Positions 1-5,298 are shown, numbered from the stretch's first letter. The stretch is 5,298 bases of DNA from an uncultured Shinella sp. (GCA_946481465.1 CAMLOC010000303.1:1-5298); one strand, 5' to 3'. A program made the numbers and translations. Notes: generated by a model not told the origin, from the letters alone.

Positions 1-1251
1 TCACTCCGCAATCCCCGCAGTCTCGATGACCGCATGGAGCAGGACGTCGGCACCCGCGGCGGCCCATTCTTTCGAAATGTCCTCCGCCTCGTTGTGCGAG
101 AGGCCGTTGACACAGGGGCACATGATCATCGTTGCGGGGGCGACTTTTGCGGCCCAGCAGGCGTCGTGGCCGGCGCCGGAGATGAGGTCCATGTGGCTGT
201 AGCCGAGGTCTTCGGCGGCCTTGCGGACTGCGGTGACGAGCGTCGGGTCGAAGGTGACGGGGTCGAAGTGACCGACCGCCTCGACGGAACAGCCGACGCC
301 CAGCGCCGCGCAGATTTTCGGCGCTTCCGCCTCGATGCGGGCGCGCATGCCGTCGAGCTTCTTCTGGTCCGGCGAGCGGATGTCGACGGTGAAGACGACC
401 TTGCCGGGCAGCACGTTGCGCGAATTCGGCGAGAAGAACACCTGGCCGACGCCGCCGACGGCGCCCGGCTGGTTCTCCATGGCGACGGCCTGCACCATTT
501 CGAGGATGCGGGCCATGGCGAGGCCGGCATTGACGCGCATGTCCATCGGCGTCGAGCCGGTATGCGCCTCGCGGCCGGTCAGCGTGAATTCCAGCCACCA
601 CAGGCCCTGACAGTGGGTGACGACGCCGATGTCCTTCTTTTCCGCTTCCAGGATCGGGCCCTGCTCGATGTGGTACTCGAAATAAGCGTGCATCTTCCGC
701 GCGCCGACCTCTTCGTCGCCCACCCAGCCGATGCGTTTCAGCTCGTCGCCGAAGGCCTTGCCCTCGGGGTCCTTGCGGGCATAGGCGTAATCCTGCGTGT
801 GCACGCCGGCGAAGACGCCGGAGGCCAGCATGGCGGGGGCGAAGCGCGCGCCTTCCTCGTTCGTCCAGTTGGTCACGACGATCGGGTGTTTCGTACGGAT
901 GCCGAGGTCGTCGAGCGAGCGCACGACCTCAAGGCCGGCCAGAACGCCGAGCACGCCGTCATATTTGCCGCCGGTCGGCTGGGTGTCGAGATGCGAGCCG
1001 ATATAGACGGGCAGGGCGTCGGGGTCGGTGCCCGCGCGCGTCATGAACATGTTGCCCATCGTGTCGACGCCCATGCTTAGCCCCGCGCCGTCGCACCAGG
1101 CCTGGAACAGGCGGCGGCCCTCCGCGTCGGCATCGGTCAGCGTCTGGCGGTTGTTGCCGCCGGCGATGCCGGGGCCGATCTTCGCCATGTCCATGAGGGA
1201 ATCCCACAGGCGGTCCGCGTTGACGCGCATGTTCTCGCCGGGTGCGGCCAT
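1..1251 (-). CDS. pydC: M20-family Zn-dependent carbamoyl-amide hydrolase, probable beta-ureidopropionase (PydC)
   Basis: A 416-residue enzyme, usual length for the hydantoinase/carbamoylase family of M20 amidohydrolases (beta-ureidopropionase, N-carbamoyl-L-amino acid hydrolase, allantoate amidohydrolase). These cytoplasmic dimers use two metal ions to cleave an N-carbamoyl group, giving the amine, CO2 and ammonia. Visible metal ligands are H87 (GSHLDT), D98 (KYDG), E133 of the NEEG pair with E132 as the likely catalytic base, H194 (YHIEQG) and H386 (LSHNEAE). H230 (REAHTGSTP), R239, N276/R278 (NSRNVLPG) and H362 (GAGHDA) fit the substrate and lid-domain motifs. The ATG at 1251 is chosen because GGGAG lies 7 nt upstream; an ATG at 1230 is a weaker alternative, and the open frame further upstream lacks family sequence. 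The TGA is bases 3 to 1, so the gene is complete. The divergent rutR and its operator favour a role in reductive pyrimidine breakdown (N-carbamoyl-beta-alanine to beta-alanine). That assignment is inferred: the family's substrates cannot be separated by motif, and hydantoin or allantoate use remains possible. Confidence 0.9.
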   Translation of the reverse strand: MAAPGENMRVNADRLWDSLMDMAKIGPGIAGGNNRQTLTDADAEGRRLFQAWCDGAGLSMGVDTMGNMFMTRAGTDPDALPVYIGSHLDTQPTGGKYDGVLGVLAGLEVVRSLDDLGIRTKHPIVVTNWTNEEGARFAPAMLASGVFAGVHTQDYAYARKDPEGKAFGDELKRIGWVGDEEVGARKMHAYFEYHIEQGPILEAEKKDIGVVTHCQGLWWLEFTLTGREAHTGSTPMDMRVNAGLAMARILEMVQAVAMENQPGAVGGVGQVFFSPNSRNVLPGKVVFTVDIRSPDQKKLDGMRARIEAEAPKICAALGVGCSVEAVGHFDPVTFDPTLVTAVRKAAEDLGYSHMDLISGAGHDACWAAKVAPATMIMCPCVNGLSHNEAEDISKEWAAAGADVLLHAVIETAGIAE

Positions 1252-1258
1252 GTCTATG

Positions 1259-1263
1259 CTCCC
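1259..1263 (-). promoter_or_regulatory. Ribosome binding site of the pydC-like gene
   Basis: On the minus strand GGGAG stands 7 nt before the ATG at 1251. It decides the start in favour of 1251 over the in-frame ATG at 1230, which has only GGCGAG about 3 nt upstream. Confidence 0.6.
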
Positions 1264-1343
1264 ATTCGTCGGGCTTTTGCAGCCCCATTTTCGTTCCCGC
1301 CGGCTGGTGGCGCCGTTGTTGTTTTGCGCCTTCCGATCAGCAG

Positions 1344-1372
1344 TTGCCTTTGGGCGATAACTGACTGATAAT
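1344..1372 (+). promoter_or_regulatory. Candidate sigma-70 promoter for rutR
   Basis: TTGCCT (1344-1349, 4 of 6 to TTGACA) and GATAAT (1367-1372, 5 of 6 to TATAAT) are separated by exactly 17 nt. Transcription would begin near 1379, inside the RutR operator, and leave a leader of about 140 nt before the rutR ATG. The match is seen in the sequence; promoter activity is inferred. Confidence 0.45.
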
Positions 1373-1388
1373 TTGACCGGTTGGTAAA
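1373..1388. promoter_or_regulatory. RutR operator
   Basis: TTGACCGGTTGGTAAA matches the published E. coli RutR consensus TTGACCANNTGGTCAA at 12 of 14 defined positions; the differences are at 1379 and 1386. The arms TTGACC and GGTAAA are inverted copies with one mismatch. It lies between the divergent hydrolase and rutR genes, 122 bp from the first start and 133 bp from the second, and directly follows the candidate -10 box at 1367-1372. A repressor bound here would cover the predicted start of rutR transcription. On the minus strand a possible -10, TGTAAT (complement of 1390-1395), adjoins the other side, but I found no convincing -35 for it. Operator identity rests on the recalled consensus and on a RutR gene next door. 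Confidence 0.72.
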
Positions 1389-1520
1389 CATTACAGCTTC
1401 CGTTGCGGCACTCAAGCCGAAAAACCAAAAACTTGGGCTGCGCCGAAGAAAATGGCGGCTGGTAAAACTGGTGGATTTGGCGGCACTTTTCCGGGCGACG
1501 GGAGGGGCCGAGGGGGCACG
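1389..1520. other. rutR leader region
   Basis: This part of the 269-bp divergent gap (1252-1520) contains no convincing gene. It holds one additional TGGTAAA half-site at 1460-1466 without a partner arm, and a purine-rich stretch leading into the rutR ribosome binding site. The other side, 1252-1343, shows only the hydrolase ribosome binding site. Confidence 0.4.
1511..1516 (+). promoter_or_regulatory. Ribosome binding site of rutR
   Basis: AGGGGG lies 4 nt before the ATG at 1521. This supports 1521 over the in-frame ATG at 1452, which would add 23 glycine-rich residues with no counterpart in E. coli RutR. Confidence 0.5.
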
Positions 1521-2171
1521 ATGGCATTACCAAGGGCGGCGAGGACACAGCGGCGCACGCGTATCCAGGAAGCGAAGGAGGAGCAGATCCTCGAGGCGGC
1601 GCTGGAGGTCTTCTCCCTGCACGGGTTCCGCGGCGCCACCGTCGACCAGATCGCCGAGGTGGCCGGCATGTCCAAGCCGAACCTGCTCTATTATTTCCGC
1701 ACCAAGGAGGCGATGCACCGGGCGCTGATCACCCGGGTGCTCGACACCTGGCTCGACCCGTTGCGCGAATTCGACGCGGAGGGCAATCCGGTCTCGGAGA
1801 TCCGCAGCTACATCCGGCGCAAGCTGGAAATGGCGCGCGATTTTCCGCGTGAGAGCCGGCTTTTCGCCAACGAGATCCTGCAAGGGGCGCCGAATATCGA
1901 GGACGAATTGAAGGGGCCGCTGAAATCGCTCGTCGATGAGAAGGCGGAGGTTATCCGCACCTGGGCGAAGGCGGGCAAGATCGCCAGATGCGACCCGTAC
2001 CACCTGATCTTCTCCATCTGGTCCACCACGCAGCACTATGCCGACTTCGACGTGCAGGTGCGCGCCGTGCTGGGACAGAACCAGGCCGGCGAGGGCCGGT
2101 TCGAGGATGCGGCGCGCTTCCTCGAACAGCTCTTCCTCACCGGCCTCAATATCAGCGAGCAGTCGGCGTAG
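1521..2171 (+). CDS. rutR: RutR-type TetR-family repressor of pyrimidine utilisation
   Basis: A 216-residue TetR-family regulator, close to the 212 residues of E. coli RutR. The N-terminal DNA-binding domain covers about residues 18-65, with the helix-turn-helix at about 38-60 (TVDQIAEVAGMSKPNLLYYF). The ligand domain shares long stretches with E. coli RutR as I recall it: LLYYF and TKEA, then LDTWLDPL (E. coli LDIWLAPL), YIRRKLEMARDFP (YIRLKLEVSRDYP), SRLFANEIL, LVDEKAEVI and IWSTTQHYADF (IWASTQHYADF). E. coli RutR is a dimer that leaves its operator on binding uracil or thymine, and the conserved ligand domain suggests the same here. A consensus-like RutR site lies 133 bp upstream, so autorepression and control of the divergent hydrolase gene are likely. 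The last 20 bp overlap the end of the convergent opgC gene. The family call is firm; the ligand is inferred from homology. Confidence 0.92.
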   Translation: MALPRAARTQRRTRIQEAKEEQILEAALEVFSLHGFRGATVDQIAEVAGMSKPNLLYYFRTKEAMHRALITRVLDTWLDPLREFDAEGNPVSEIRSYIRRKLEMARDFPRESRLFANEILQGAPNIEDELKGPLKSLVDEKAEVIRTWAKAGKIARCDPYHLIFSIWSTTQHYADFDVQVRAVLGQNQAGEGRFEDAARFLEQLFLTGLNISEQSA

Positions 2172-3375
2172 ATTTCCGCCTGGCCGGCTCCGCCTTGGGC
2201 TGGCCGAACAGGCCGGCCGCGATCTGCTCGCGTTCGCGCCACAGCGCCGGCAGCGCCAGGAGCGCGATGCAGACGACGGCGATCGACGTCTTGGTGAGCT
2301 GCGACAGCTCCGGCGTGCGCCCGTCCGCATAATAGACCGCATAGACGATGGCGACATGCCAGACATAGACCTGCAGCGAATGGCGGCCGAGCAGGCGCAG
2401 GAAGCGCAGGGTGAACACGCCGGTGACGACGGCCGCGAGCTTGCGGATCCACAGGTTGTGGTGCTTCGGGCCGGCGATCAGCAGCCAGGCGAGGCCGGTG
2501 GCGACGGCTGCGAAATTCAGCAGGTAGACCGGGCCGAAATCGGCGCGGATCTCCATGGTGGCGAACTTGTCGAGCACGGATTGCGGCAGGAGGTCCCAGG
2601 CCGTGACGATGCGCAGCGGCAGGAAGAACAGGCAGATGGCGAGCGCGGCCTTCGGCAGCAGCGTCTTTTCCGGGGAGAAGATGCGGTTCCAGTCGACCTT
2701 GTCCTGCGCGGTCAGGACGCCGATGACGAGGGCCGAGAAGAAGACGATCTGCCAGCCGAGCATGTTGAAGCTCGCGCGGATGCCCTGGCCGTCGGTGCCG
2801 GTGAAGAGCGTGTTCAGGGGATCGGTGGCGAAGCGCTGCAGGCCGAGCTGCGCGGCCATCCAGACGATGAGGGAACCGGCCAGCACCTGCGCCCATTTGC
2901 CCTTCAGGCAGAGGAGGACGAGCGGCGGGGCGAACAGCATGTAGACGATGTATTGCGGCAGGATGTCCATGAAGGTGGGCTGGAAGAGGAAGGTGGCGAT
3001 CGCCGCTAGCCGCAGCGGCTGGTCGAAATTCGTATAGCCGAGCCAGTTGTACCATAGCCGGTAGGCATCGGGCAGGAACATCTGCACCACCAGCACCGCC
3101 ATGACCGTGCCCATGGCGTAGCGGTAAAGCTCGAAGGCGCGGTTGCGGATGAGCTGGCGGCCGGTGTCGTAGCCGTATTTCAGCATCTTGCGGGCATAGA
3201 CCATGCCGATGAGCAGGCCCGAGAGGAAGACGAAGCCCTGGGCGTCCTCCACGAAGGCGAACTGGCGATGGTTCACTTCCATCATCCAGTAGCCGCCGAC
3301 AAAGACGAGGTGGTTGATCAGCATGAAGACGAGGAAATAGCCCCGCATGCCGTCGATGATCTCAAATCGCTTCAA
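2152..3375 (-). CDS. opgC: OpgC-family membrane acyltransferase of osmoregulated periplasmic glucans
   Basis: A polytopic inner-membrane protein of 407 residues. OpgC proteins belong to the acyltransferase-3-like superfamily; in Rhodobacter sphaeroides OpgC succinylates osmoregulated periplasmic glucans. Family features seen are the N-terminal IDGMRGYFLVFMLINH block (D8, R11, H22), EDAQGFVFLSG (43-53) followed by a short helix, RNRAFELYR (77-85), FMDILPQYIVYML (135-147) and the C-terminal GRHSLQVYVWH (330-340). About ten hydrophobic segments lie between residues 12 and 378, followed by a basic tail of about 28 residues. No ATG fits the family start. I chose the TTG at 3375 because CGGAG stands 8 nt upstream; a TTG at 3411 would add 12 residues but lacks a ribosome binding site, and the ATG at 3312 would cut off the conserved IDG motif. 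The gene lies 79 bp downstream of the EamA gene on the same strand, and its TGA falls inside rutR. The acyl group and the glucan are not shown by the sequence. Confidence 0.85.
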   Translation of the reverse strand: MKRFEIIDGMRGYFLVFMLINHLVFVGGYWMMEVNHRQFAFVEDAQGFVFLSGLLIGMVYARKMLKYGYDTGRQLIRNRAFELYRYAMGTVMAVLVVQMFLPDAYRLWYNWLGYTNFDQPLRLAAIATFLFQPTFMDILPQYIVYMLFAPPLVLLCLKGKWAQVLAGSLIVWMAAQLGLQRFATDPLNTLFTGTDGQGIRASFNMLGWQIVFFSALVIGVLTAQDKVDWNRIFSPEKTLLPKAALAICLFFLPLRIVTAWDLLPQSVLDKFATMEIRADFGPVYLLNFAAVATGLAWLLIAGPKHHNLWIRKLAAVVTGVFTLRFLRLLGRHSLQVYVWHVAIVYAVYYADGRTPELSQLTKTSIAVVCIALLALPALWREREQIAAGLFGQPKAEPARRKSTPTAR

Positions 3376-3383
3376 TATTTGCG

Positions 3384-3388
3384 CTCCG
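3384..3388 (-). promoter_or_regulatory. Ribosome binding site supporting a TTG start of opgC
   Basis: CGGAG on the minus strand lies 8 nt before TTG at 3375. It gives MKRFEIIDGMRG as the N-terminus and argues against the TTG at 3411. Confidence 0.5.
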
Positions 3389-3454
3389 TCGATACTCAAG
3401 GTGCGCCCCAACGGGTCGGCAACGCATGAGACGGCGGATCGTTCCCGGAAAAAA

Positions 3455-4372
3455 TCAATCCGGCAGCAGCGCCATCAGCGCAAGGCCGCAGGCGGTGACG
3501 AGGGCGCCTGCCAGCACCGGCATGCTCGCCCAGCCATGGCCGAGCATGCCTTCGAGCAGGATGATGAAGCTCGGCGTCAGGTAGCCGTAGCCGAGCAGCT
3601 TGGAGGCGGGCAGCCGCATGGAGGCATATTGCAGGAGCAGGAACGTGCCGGCCGTCGTGACGACGGCGAGATAGGTGACGGCGGCATAGACGGCCAGGGG
3701 CAGGACGGAGAAATCCGTCTCGACGAGGCCGCGGATGCCGGGCGGCACCAGCCAGAGCGTCGCGCCCACCGTCACCCAGAAGCCGAAGCCGACGGCCGGT
3801 TCGCCCCGGTCGAAGCGGCGGATCAGCGGCACGTAGAGCGCATGGCAGACGACGCCGACGAAGAAGATCATCTCGCCCGCGCCGACATCGAAGGCGAGGA
3901 TGGCCGCGATATCGCCGCGGAAGATCACCCAGACGGCGCCGGCGGCGGCGATCACGAGGCCGGCCAGCACGCCCGGCCGCGTCCTCTGGCCGAGGATTGG
4001 CAGGGCGAAGCCGGCGCTGAGCAGCGGCATCAGCGTGAAGACCGCGCCGGTGGCGACGGGGCTGGTGAATTCCAGCGCCATGAACATGGTGAGCATGTAG
4101 ATGGCGATCAGCCCGCCGAGCAGCAGGAAGCGCCAGGCTTGCTTCGGCAGGGCCGTCGGGACCTTGAAGGCGCCGAAGGCGAGCGCCGCCATGACGACGA
4201 CGGTCAGGATATAGCGCCAGAGCATCAGCGGCTCGGCCTCCATGTAGCGCGCCGCAAGGCCGCCGAAGGAGAAGGAACCGGCGATCAGCACCGCGAAAAG
4301 CAGCATGGCAAGGTGCCCGTTCAGCTTTTCGCGGCCTTTCGCGTGAACGGAGTGGCCCGCGCGGGCCGGCAT
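3455..4372 (-). CDS. EamA-domain (DMT superfamily) transporter
   Basis: A 305-residue inner-membrane protein with ten hydrophobic segments, at about residues 20-39, 48-67, 80-99, 105-125, 134-150, 166-185, 193-212, 222-242, 258-275 and 283-302. They form two EamA repeats (about 20-150 and 165-303). Typical landmarks are R53 after helix 2 (LMLWRYIL), AL-EFTSPVATGAVFTLMPLLSA in repeat 1 and QYASMRLPASKLLGYGYLTPSFIILLEGML in repeat 2. Members of this superfamily export or import amino acids, nucleobases and other small metabolites; the sequence does not reveal the substrate. The start is uncertain. ATG at 4372 is preferred by codon, but has no good ribosome binding site. TTG at 4384 has GGTGAT 4 nt upstream, and GTG at 4393 has only AGG directly against it. 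The gene precedes opgC by 79 bp on the same strand with no visible terminator, so cotranscription is plausible. Confidence 0.88.
   Translation of the reverse strand: MPARAGHSVHAKGREKLNGHLAMLLFAVLIAGSFSFGGLAARYMEAEPLMLWRYILTVVVMAALAFGAFKVPTALPKQAWRFLLLGGLIAIYMLTMFMALEFTSPVATGAVFTLMPLLSAGFALPILGQRTRPGVLAGLVIAAAGAVWVIFRGDIAAILAFDVGAGEMIFFVGVVCHALYVPLIRRFDRGEPAVGFGFWVTVGATLWLVPPGIRGLVETDFSVLPLAVYAAVTYLAVVTTAGTFLLLQYASMRLPASKLLGYGYLTPSFIILLEGMLGHGWASMPVLAGALVTACGLALMALLPD
4354..4367. repeat. 14-bp perfect palindrome at the start of the EamA gene
   Basis: GGCCCGCGCGGGCC is self-complementary over all 14 bases. It covers roughly codons 2-6 after the preferred ATG, so it lies in the initiation region. 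Whether it acts in the mRNA, binds a protein or is simply GC-rich coding sequence cannot be told. Confidence 0.5.
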
Positions 4373-4403
4373 ACGCTTCGTCAAGAAAATCACCCTATTG
4401 TGT

Positions 4404-4488
4404 GCGGCGCGGCATGCTCATAGAGCAATTCCGGCAGGTTTGCGTAGCGATTTCGCATCCGCAACTGCGAAAAATCGGGGTGCGCCGC
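4404..4488. repeat. Palindromic intergenic element resembling a rhizobial repeat
   Basis: This fills much of the 174-bp divergent gap between the EamA gene and exoD. Inverted pairs are nested: GCGGCGC (4404-4410) with GCGCCGC (4482-4488), GCAATTCCGG (4425-4434) with CCGCAACTGC (4459-4468; 8 of 10 pair), GCTC/GAGC around ATA (4416-4426), and a strong hairpin at 4448-4477. Not all pairs can form together. The stretch from AGAGCAATTCC onward resembles, position by position, an intergenic palindrome I recall from Rhizobium-type genomes. That resemblance comes from memory, not from a search. Confidence 0.5.
4448..4477. repeat. Hairpin upstream of exoD
   Basis: TTTCGCA (4451-4457) and TGCGAAA (4466-4472) form a perfect 7-bp stem with an 8-nt loop. 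CGA (4448-4450) and TCG (4475-4477) extend it across a two-A bulge. On the plus strand the right arm ends in AAAAATCGGGG; on the minus strand the T-rich run precedes the stem, so an intrinsic terminator is unlikely. Confidence 0.6.
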
Positions 4489-4509
4489 TCCCACAGGAAA
4501 GCCGCAATC

Positions 4510-4529
4510 GCCGCCCATAGGCCGGCGGC
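4510..4529 (+). other. GC-rich stem in the exoD leader
   Basis: GCCGCC (4510-4515) can pair with GGCGGC (4524-4529) around an 8-nt loop, 5 nt before the exoD ribosome binding site. It may form in the leader mRNA, but short GC stems are common in such DNA. Confidence 0.3.
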
Positions 4530-4534
4530 ACGCG

Positions 4535-4540
4535 AGAGGA
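4535..4540 (+). promoter_or_regulatory. Ribosome binding site of exoD
   Basis: AGAGGA lies 6 nt before the ATG at 4547 and fixes that start. Confidence 0.6.
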
Positions 4541-4546
4541 CATTGC

Positions 4547-5185
4547 ATGACGACGGCCATCGGCTTCAAGGATACGGACCGCAAGACGAGCGAATTGCTC
4601 GAGGACATCATCCAGTCGATCAGGGGCGAGCACATCACGCTGCGCGACCTGCTCGCGATGATGGGCGAAAGCGGCCTGCTCCTGCTCTGCGCCTTCCTGT
4701 CGCTGCCCTTCCTGTTTCCCGTCTCTATTCCCGGCGTCTCCACGGTCTTCGGCGCCGGCATCGTGCTAATCAGCGCGGCGATCACGTTCAACCGGCTGCC
4801 CTGGCTGCCGGGCAAGGTGGCGGACCGGCGGCTCGACAGCGGCAAGCTCAGGCCTGTCCTGGAGCGCGGCGTGACGTTCCTGCGCAAGTTCGACCGGTTC
4901 TTCAAGCCGCGCCTGACGGGGCTCACCACCGGGGCGGTAATGAACCGGGTCAACGGGCTGGTGCTGATGGGGGCAGGGGTCCTGCTTATGGCGCCGCTCG
5001 GGCTCATTCCCTTCTCCAACACGCTGCCGGGTGTCGCCATTCTCCTGCTCGCCGCCGGCGTTTCGCAGAGGGACGGGCTGGTGGTGCTGGCGGGGTACGG
5101 CATGGTGGTGCTGACGATCGTCTATTTCGCCGCGCTGGCGTTCCTGGCCTATAGCGCGGGGCAGAGTTTCAATTTCTTCGGGTGA
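4547..5185 (+). CDS. exoD: ExoD-family exopolysaccharide synthesis membrane protein
   Basis: A 212-residue integral membrane protein of the ExoD family, near the usual family length. A charged, cytoplasmic-looking N-terminus (1-40) includes SELLEDIIQSIRGEHITLRDLL, typical of the family. Hydrophobic segments follow at about 42-58, 64-80, 136-152, 158-172 and 178-202, with a basic loop at about 89-122. The sequence has an internal duplication: PFLFPVSIPGVSTVFGAG (54-71) echoes APLGLIPFSNTLPGVAILLLAAG (149-171), each with a proline-rich turn, a PG pair and a glycine-rich helix. In Sinorhizobium meliloti exoD mutants show altered exopolysaccharide, alkali sensitivity and poor nodule invasion; the biochemical activity is unknown. 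ATG 4547 has AGAGGA 6 nt upstream. The gene diverges from the EamA gene and stands alone before a non-coding tail. The family call is confident; a role in exopolysaccharide here is inferred. Confidence 0.9.
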   Translation: MTTAIGFKDTDRKTSELLEDIIQSIRGEHITLRDLLAMMGESGLLLLCAFLSLPFLFPVSIPGVSTVFGAGIVLISAAITFNRLPWLPGKVADRRLDSGKLRPVLERGVTFLRKFDRFFKPRLTGLTTGAVMNRVNGLVLMGAGVLLMAPLGLIPFSNTLPGVAILLLAAGVSQRDGLVVLAGYGMVVLTIVYFAALAFLAYSAGQSFNFFG

Positions 5186-5298
5186 GACGTCGCCAAGCGT
5201 TCCGACCCCGTTGCGATAGTCGCGAACACCTCTCCTCCGTCATCCTCGGGCTTGACCCGAGGATCCACGCATCACGGCACGGCTTCGCCTTGTAGCAT
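5186..5298. other. Non-coding tail after exoD
   Basis: No gene is visible in these 113 bp. They contain the hairpin repeat at 5242-5264 and then a stretch rich in short GC pairs up to the window edge. No stem followed by a T run is present, so no intrinsic terminator of exoD can be called. Confidence 0.5.
5242..5264. repeat. Rhizobial-type palindromic repeat unit
   Basis: ATCCTCGGG (5242-5250) and CCCGAGGAT (5256-5264) form a perfect 9-bp stem with the loop CTTGA, framed by CGTC and CCA. I recognise this as the core of a very common intergenic repeat in rhizobial and related alphaproteobacterial genomes. It lies 56 bp after the exoD stop. With no T run behind it, it is better called a repeat than a terminator, though it could shield the 3' end of the exoD transcript. 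Confidence 0.75.

Noticed and set aside
34..1080. Long plus-strand open frame of 348 codons
   Set aside because: It is antisense to the hydrolase gene. Its translation is rich in Ala, Arg, Asp and His without any domain, as expected from a high-GC shadow, while the minus strand shows clear M20 catalytic motifs.
1341..1363. Inverted pair CAGTT / AACTG as a second operator
   Set aside because: The arms are only 5 bp, do not match the RutR consensus and lie inside the proposed promoter spacer; chance is a sufficient explanation.
1460..1466. TGGTAAA as a second RutR site
   Set aside because: Only one half-site is present; the expected inverted arm upstream (1451-1457) does not match.
1452..1520. 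Earlier ATG start for rutR
   Set aside because: The added 23 residues are Gly-rich and have no counterpart in E. coli RutR; AGGGGG before ATG 1521 fits better.
1252..1548. N-terminal extension of the hydrolase up to 1548
   Set aside because: The added 99 residues resemble no family sequence, run through the rutR operator and into the rutR start, and the ATG at 1251 has its own ribosome binding site.
3376..3454. Terminator or promoter between the EamA gene and opgC
   Set aside because: The only T run on the minus strand comes before rather than after any stem, and no convincing -35/-10 pair is visible.
4402..5154. Plus-strand open frame of 250 codons overlapping exoD
   Set aside because: It runs in another frame through the exoD gene, is Arg/Ala-rich and lacks membrane segments; the ExoD frame has a family match and a ribosome binding site.
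5242..5264. Hairpin as an intrinsic terminator of exoD
   Set aside because: No T run follows the stem on either strand, and the sequence is the core of a common intergenic repeat.

Overview
This GC-rich window carries five intact protein genes and no RNA gene, CRISPR array or insertion sequence. It looks chromosomal and comes from an alphaproteobacterium, most likely a member of the Rhizobiaceae (Sinorhizobium/Ensifer, Rhizobium, Agrobacterium or Shinella type). The reasons are an ExoD-family gene, an OpgC-type glucan acyltransferase gene, a RutR regulator beside a carbamoyl-amide hydrolase gene, and two intergenic sequences that resemble palindromic repeats I recall from rhizobial genomes. 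I cannot name the species.

Left part (1-2171): a pyrimidine-catabolism locus. A metal-dependent M20-type amidohydrolase gene (minus strand, ending exactly at base 1) diverges from a TetR-family gene that I recognise as rutR by its close match to the E. coli uracil-sensing repressor. The hydrolase is probably the beta-ureidopropionase PydC. The 269-bp gap between them holds TTGACCGGTTGGTAAA, which fits 12 of the 14 defined positions of the E. coli RutR consensus operator. It abuts a plausible sigma-70 promoter that reads toward rutR. The simplest model is that RutR represses itself and the pyd genes until uracil or thymine is present.

Middle part (2152-4393): two membrane-protein genes on the minus strand, an EamA/DMT-type transporter followed 79 bp later by an OpgC-family acyltransferase of periplasmic glucans. 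They may share a transcript. The opgC stop codon lies inside the rutR coding end, so these convergent genes overlap by 20 bp and no terminator is visible between them.

Right part (4394-5298): a divergent intergenic region with a folded palindromic element, then an ExoD-family membrane protein gene on the plus strand, then about 110 bp without a gene that contains a perfect 9-bp hairpin of rhizobial repeat type. OpgC and ExoD both point to envelope polysaccharides.

I see no new defence, mobile or biosynthetic system. The best leads are the RutR operator and its promoter arrangement, the two intergenic repeats, and the start-codon and overlap oddities.
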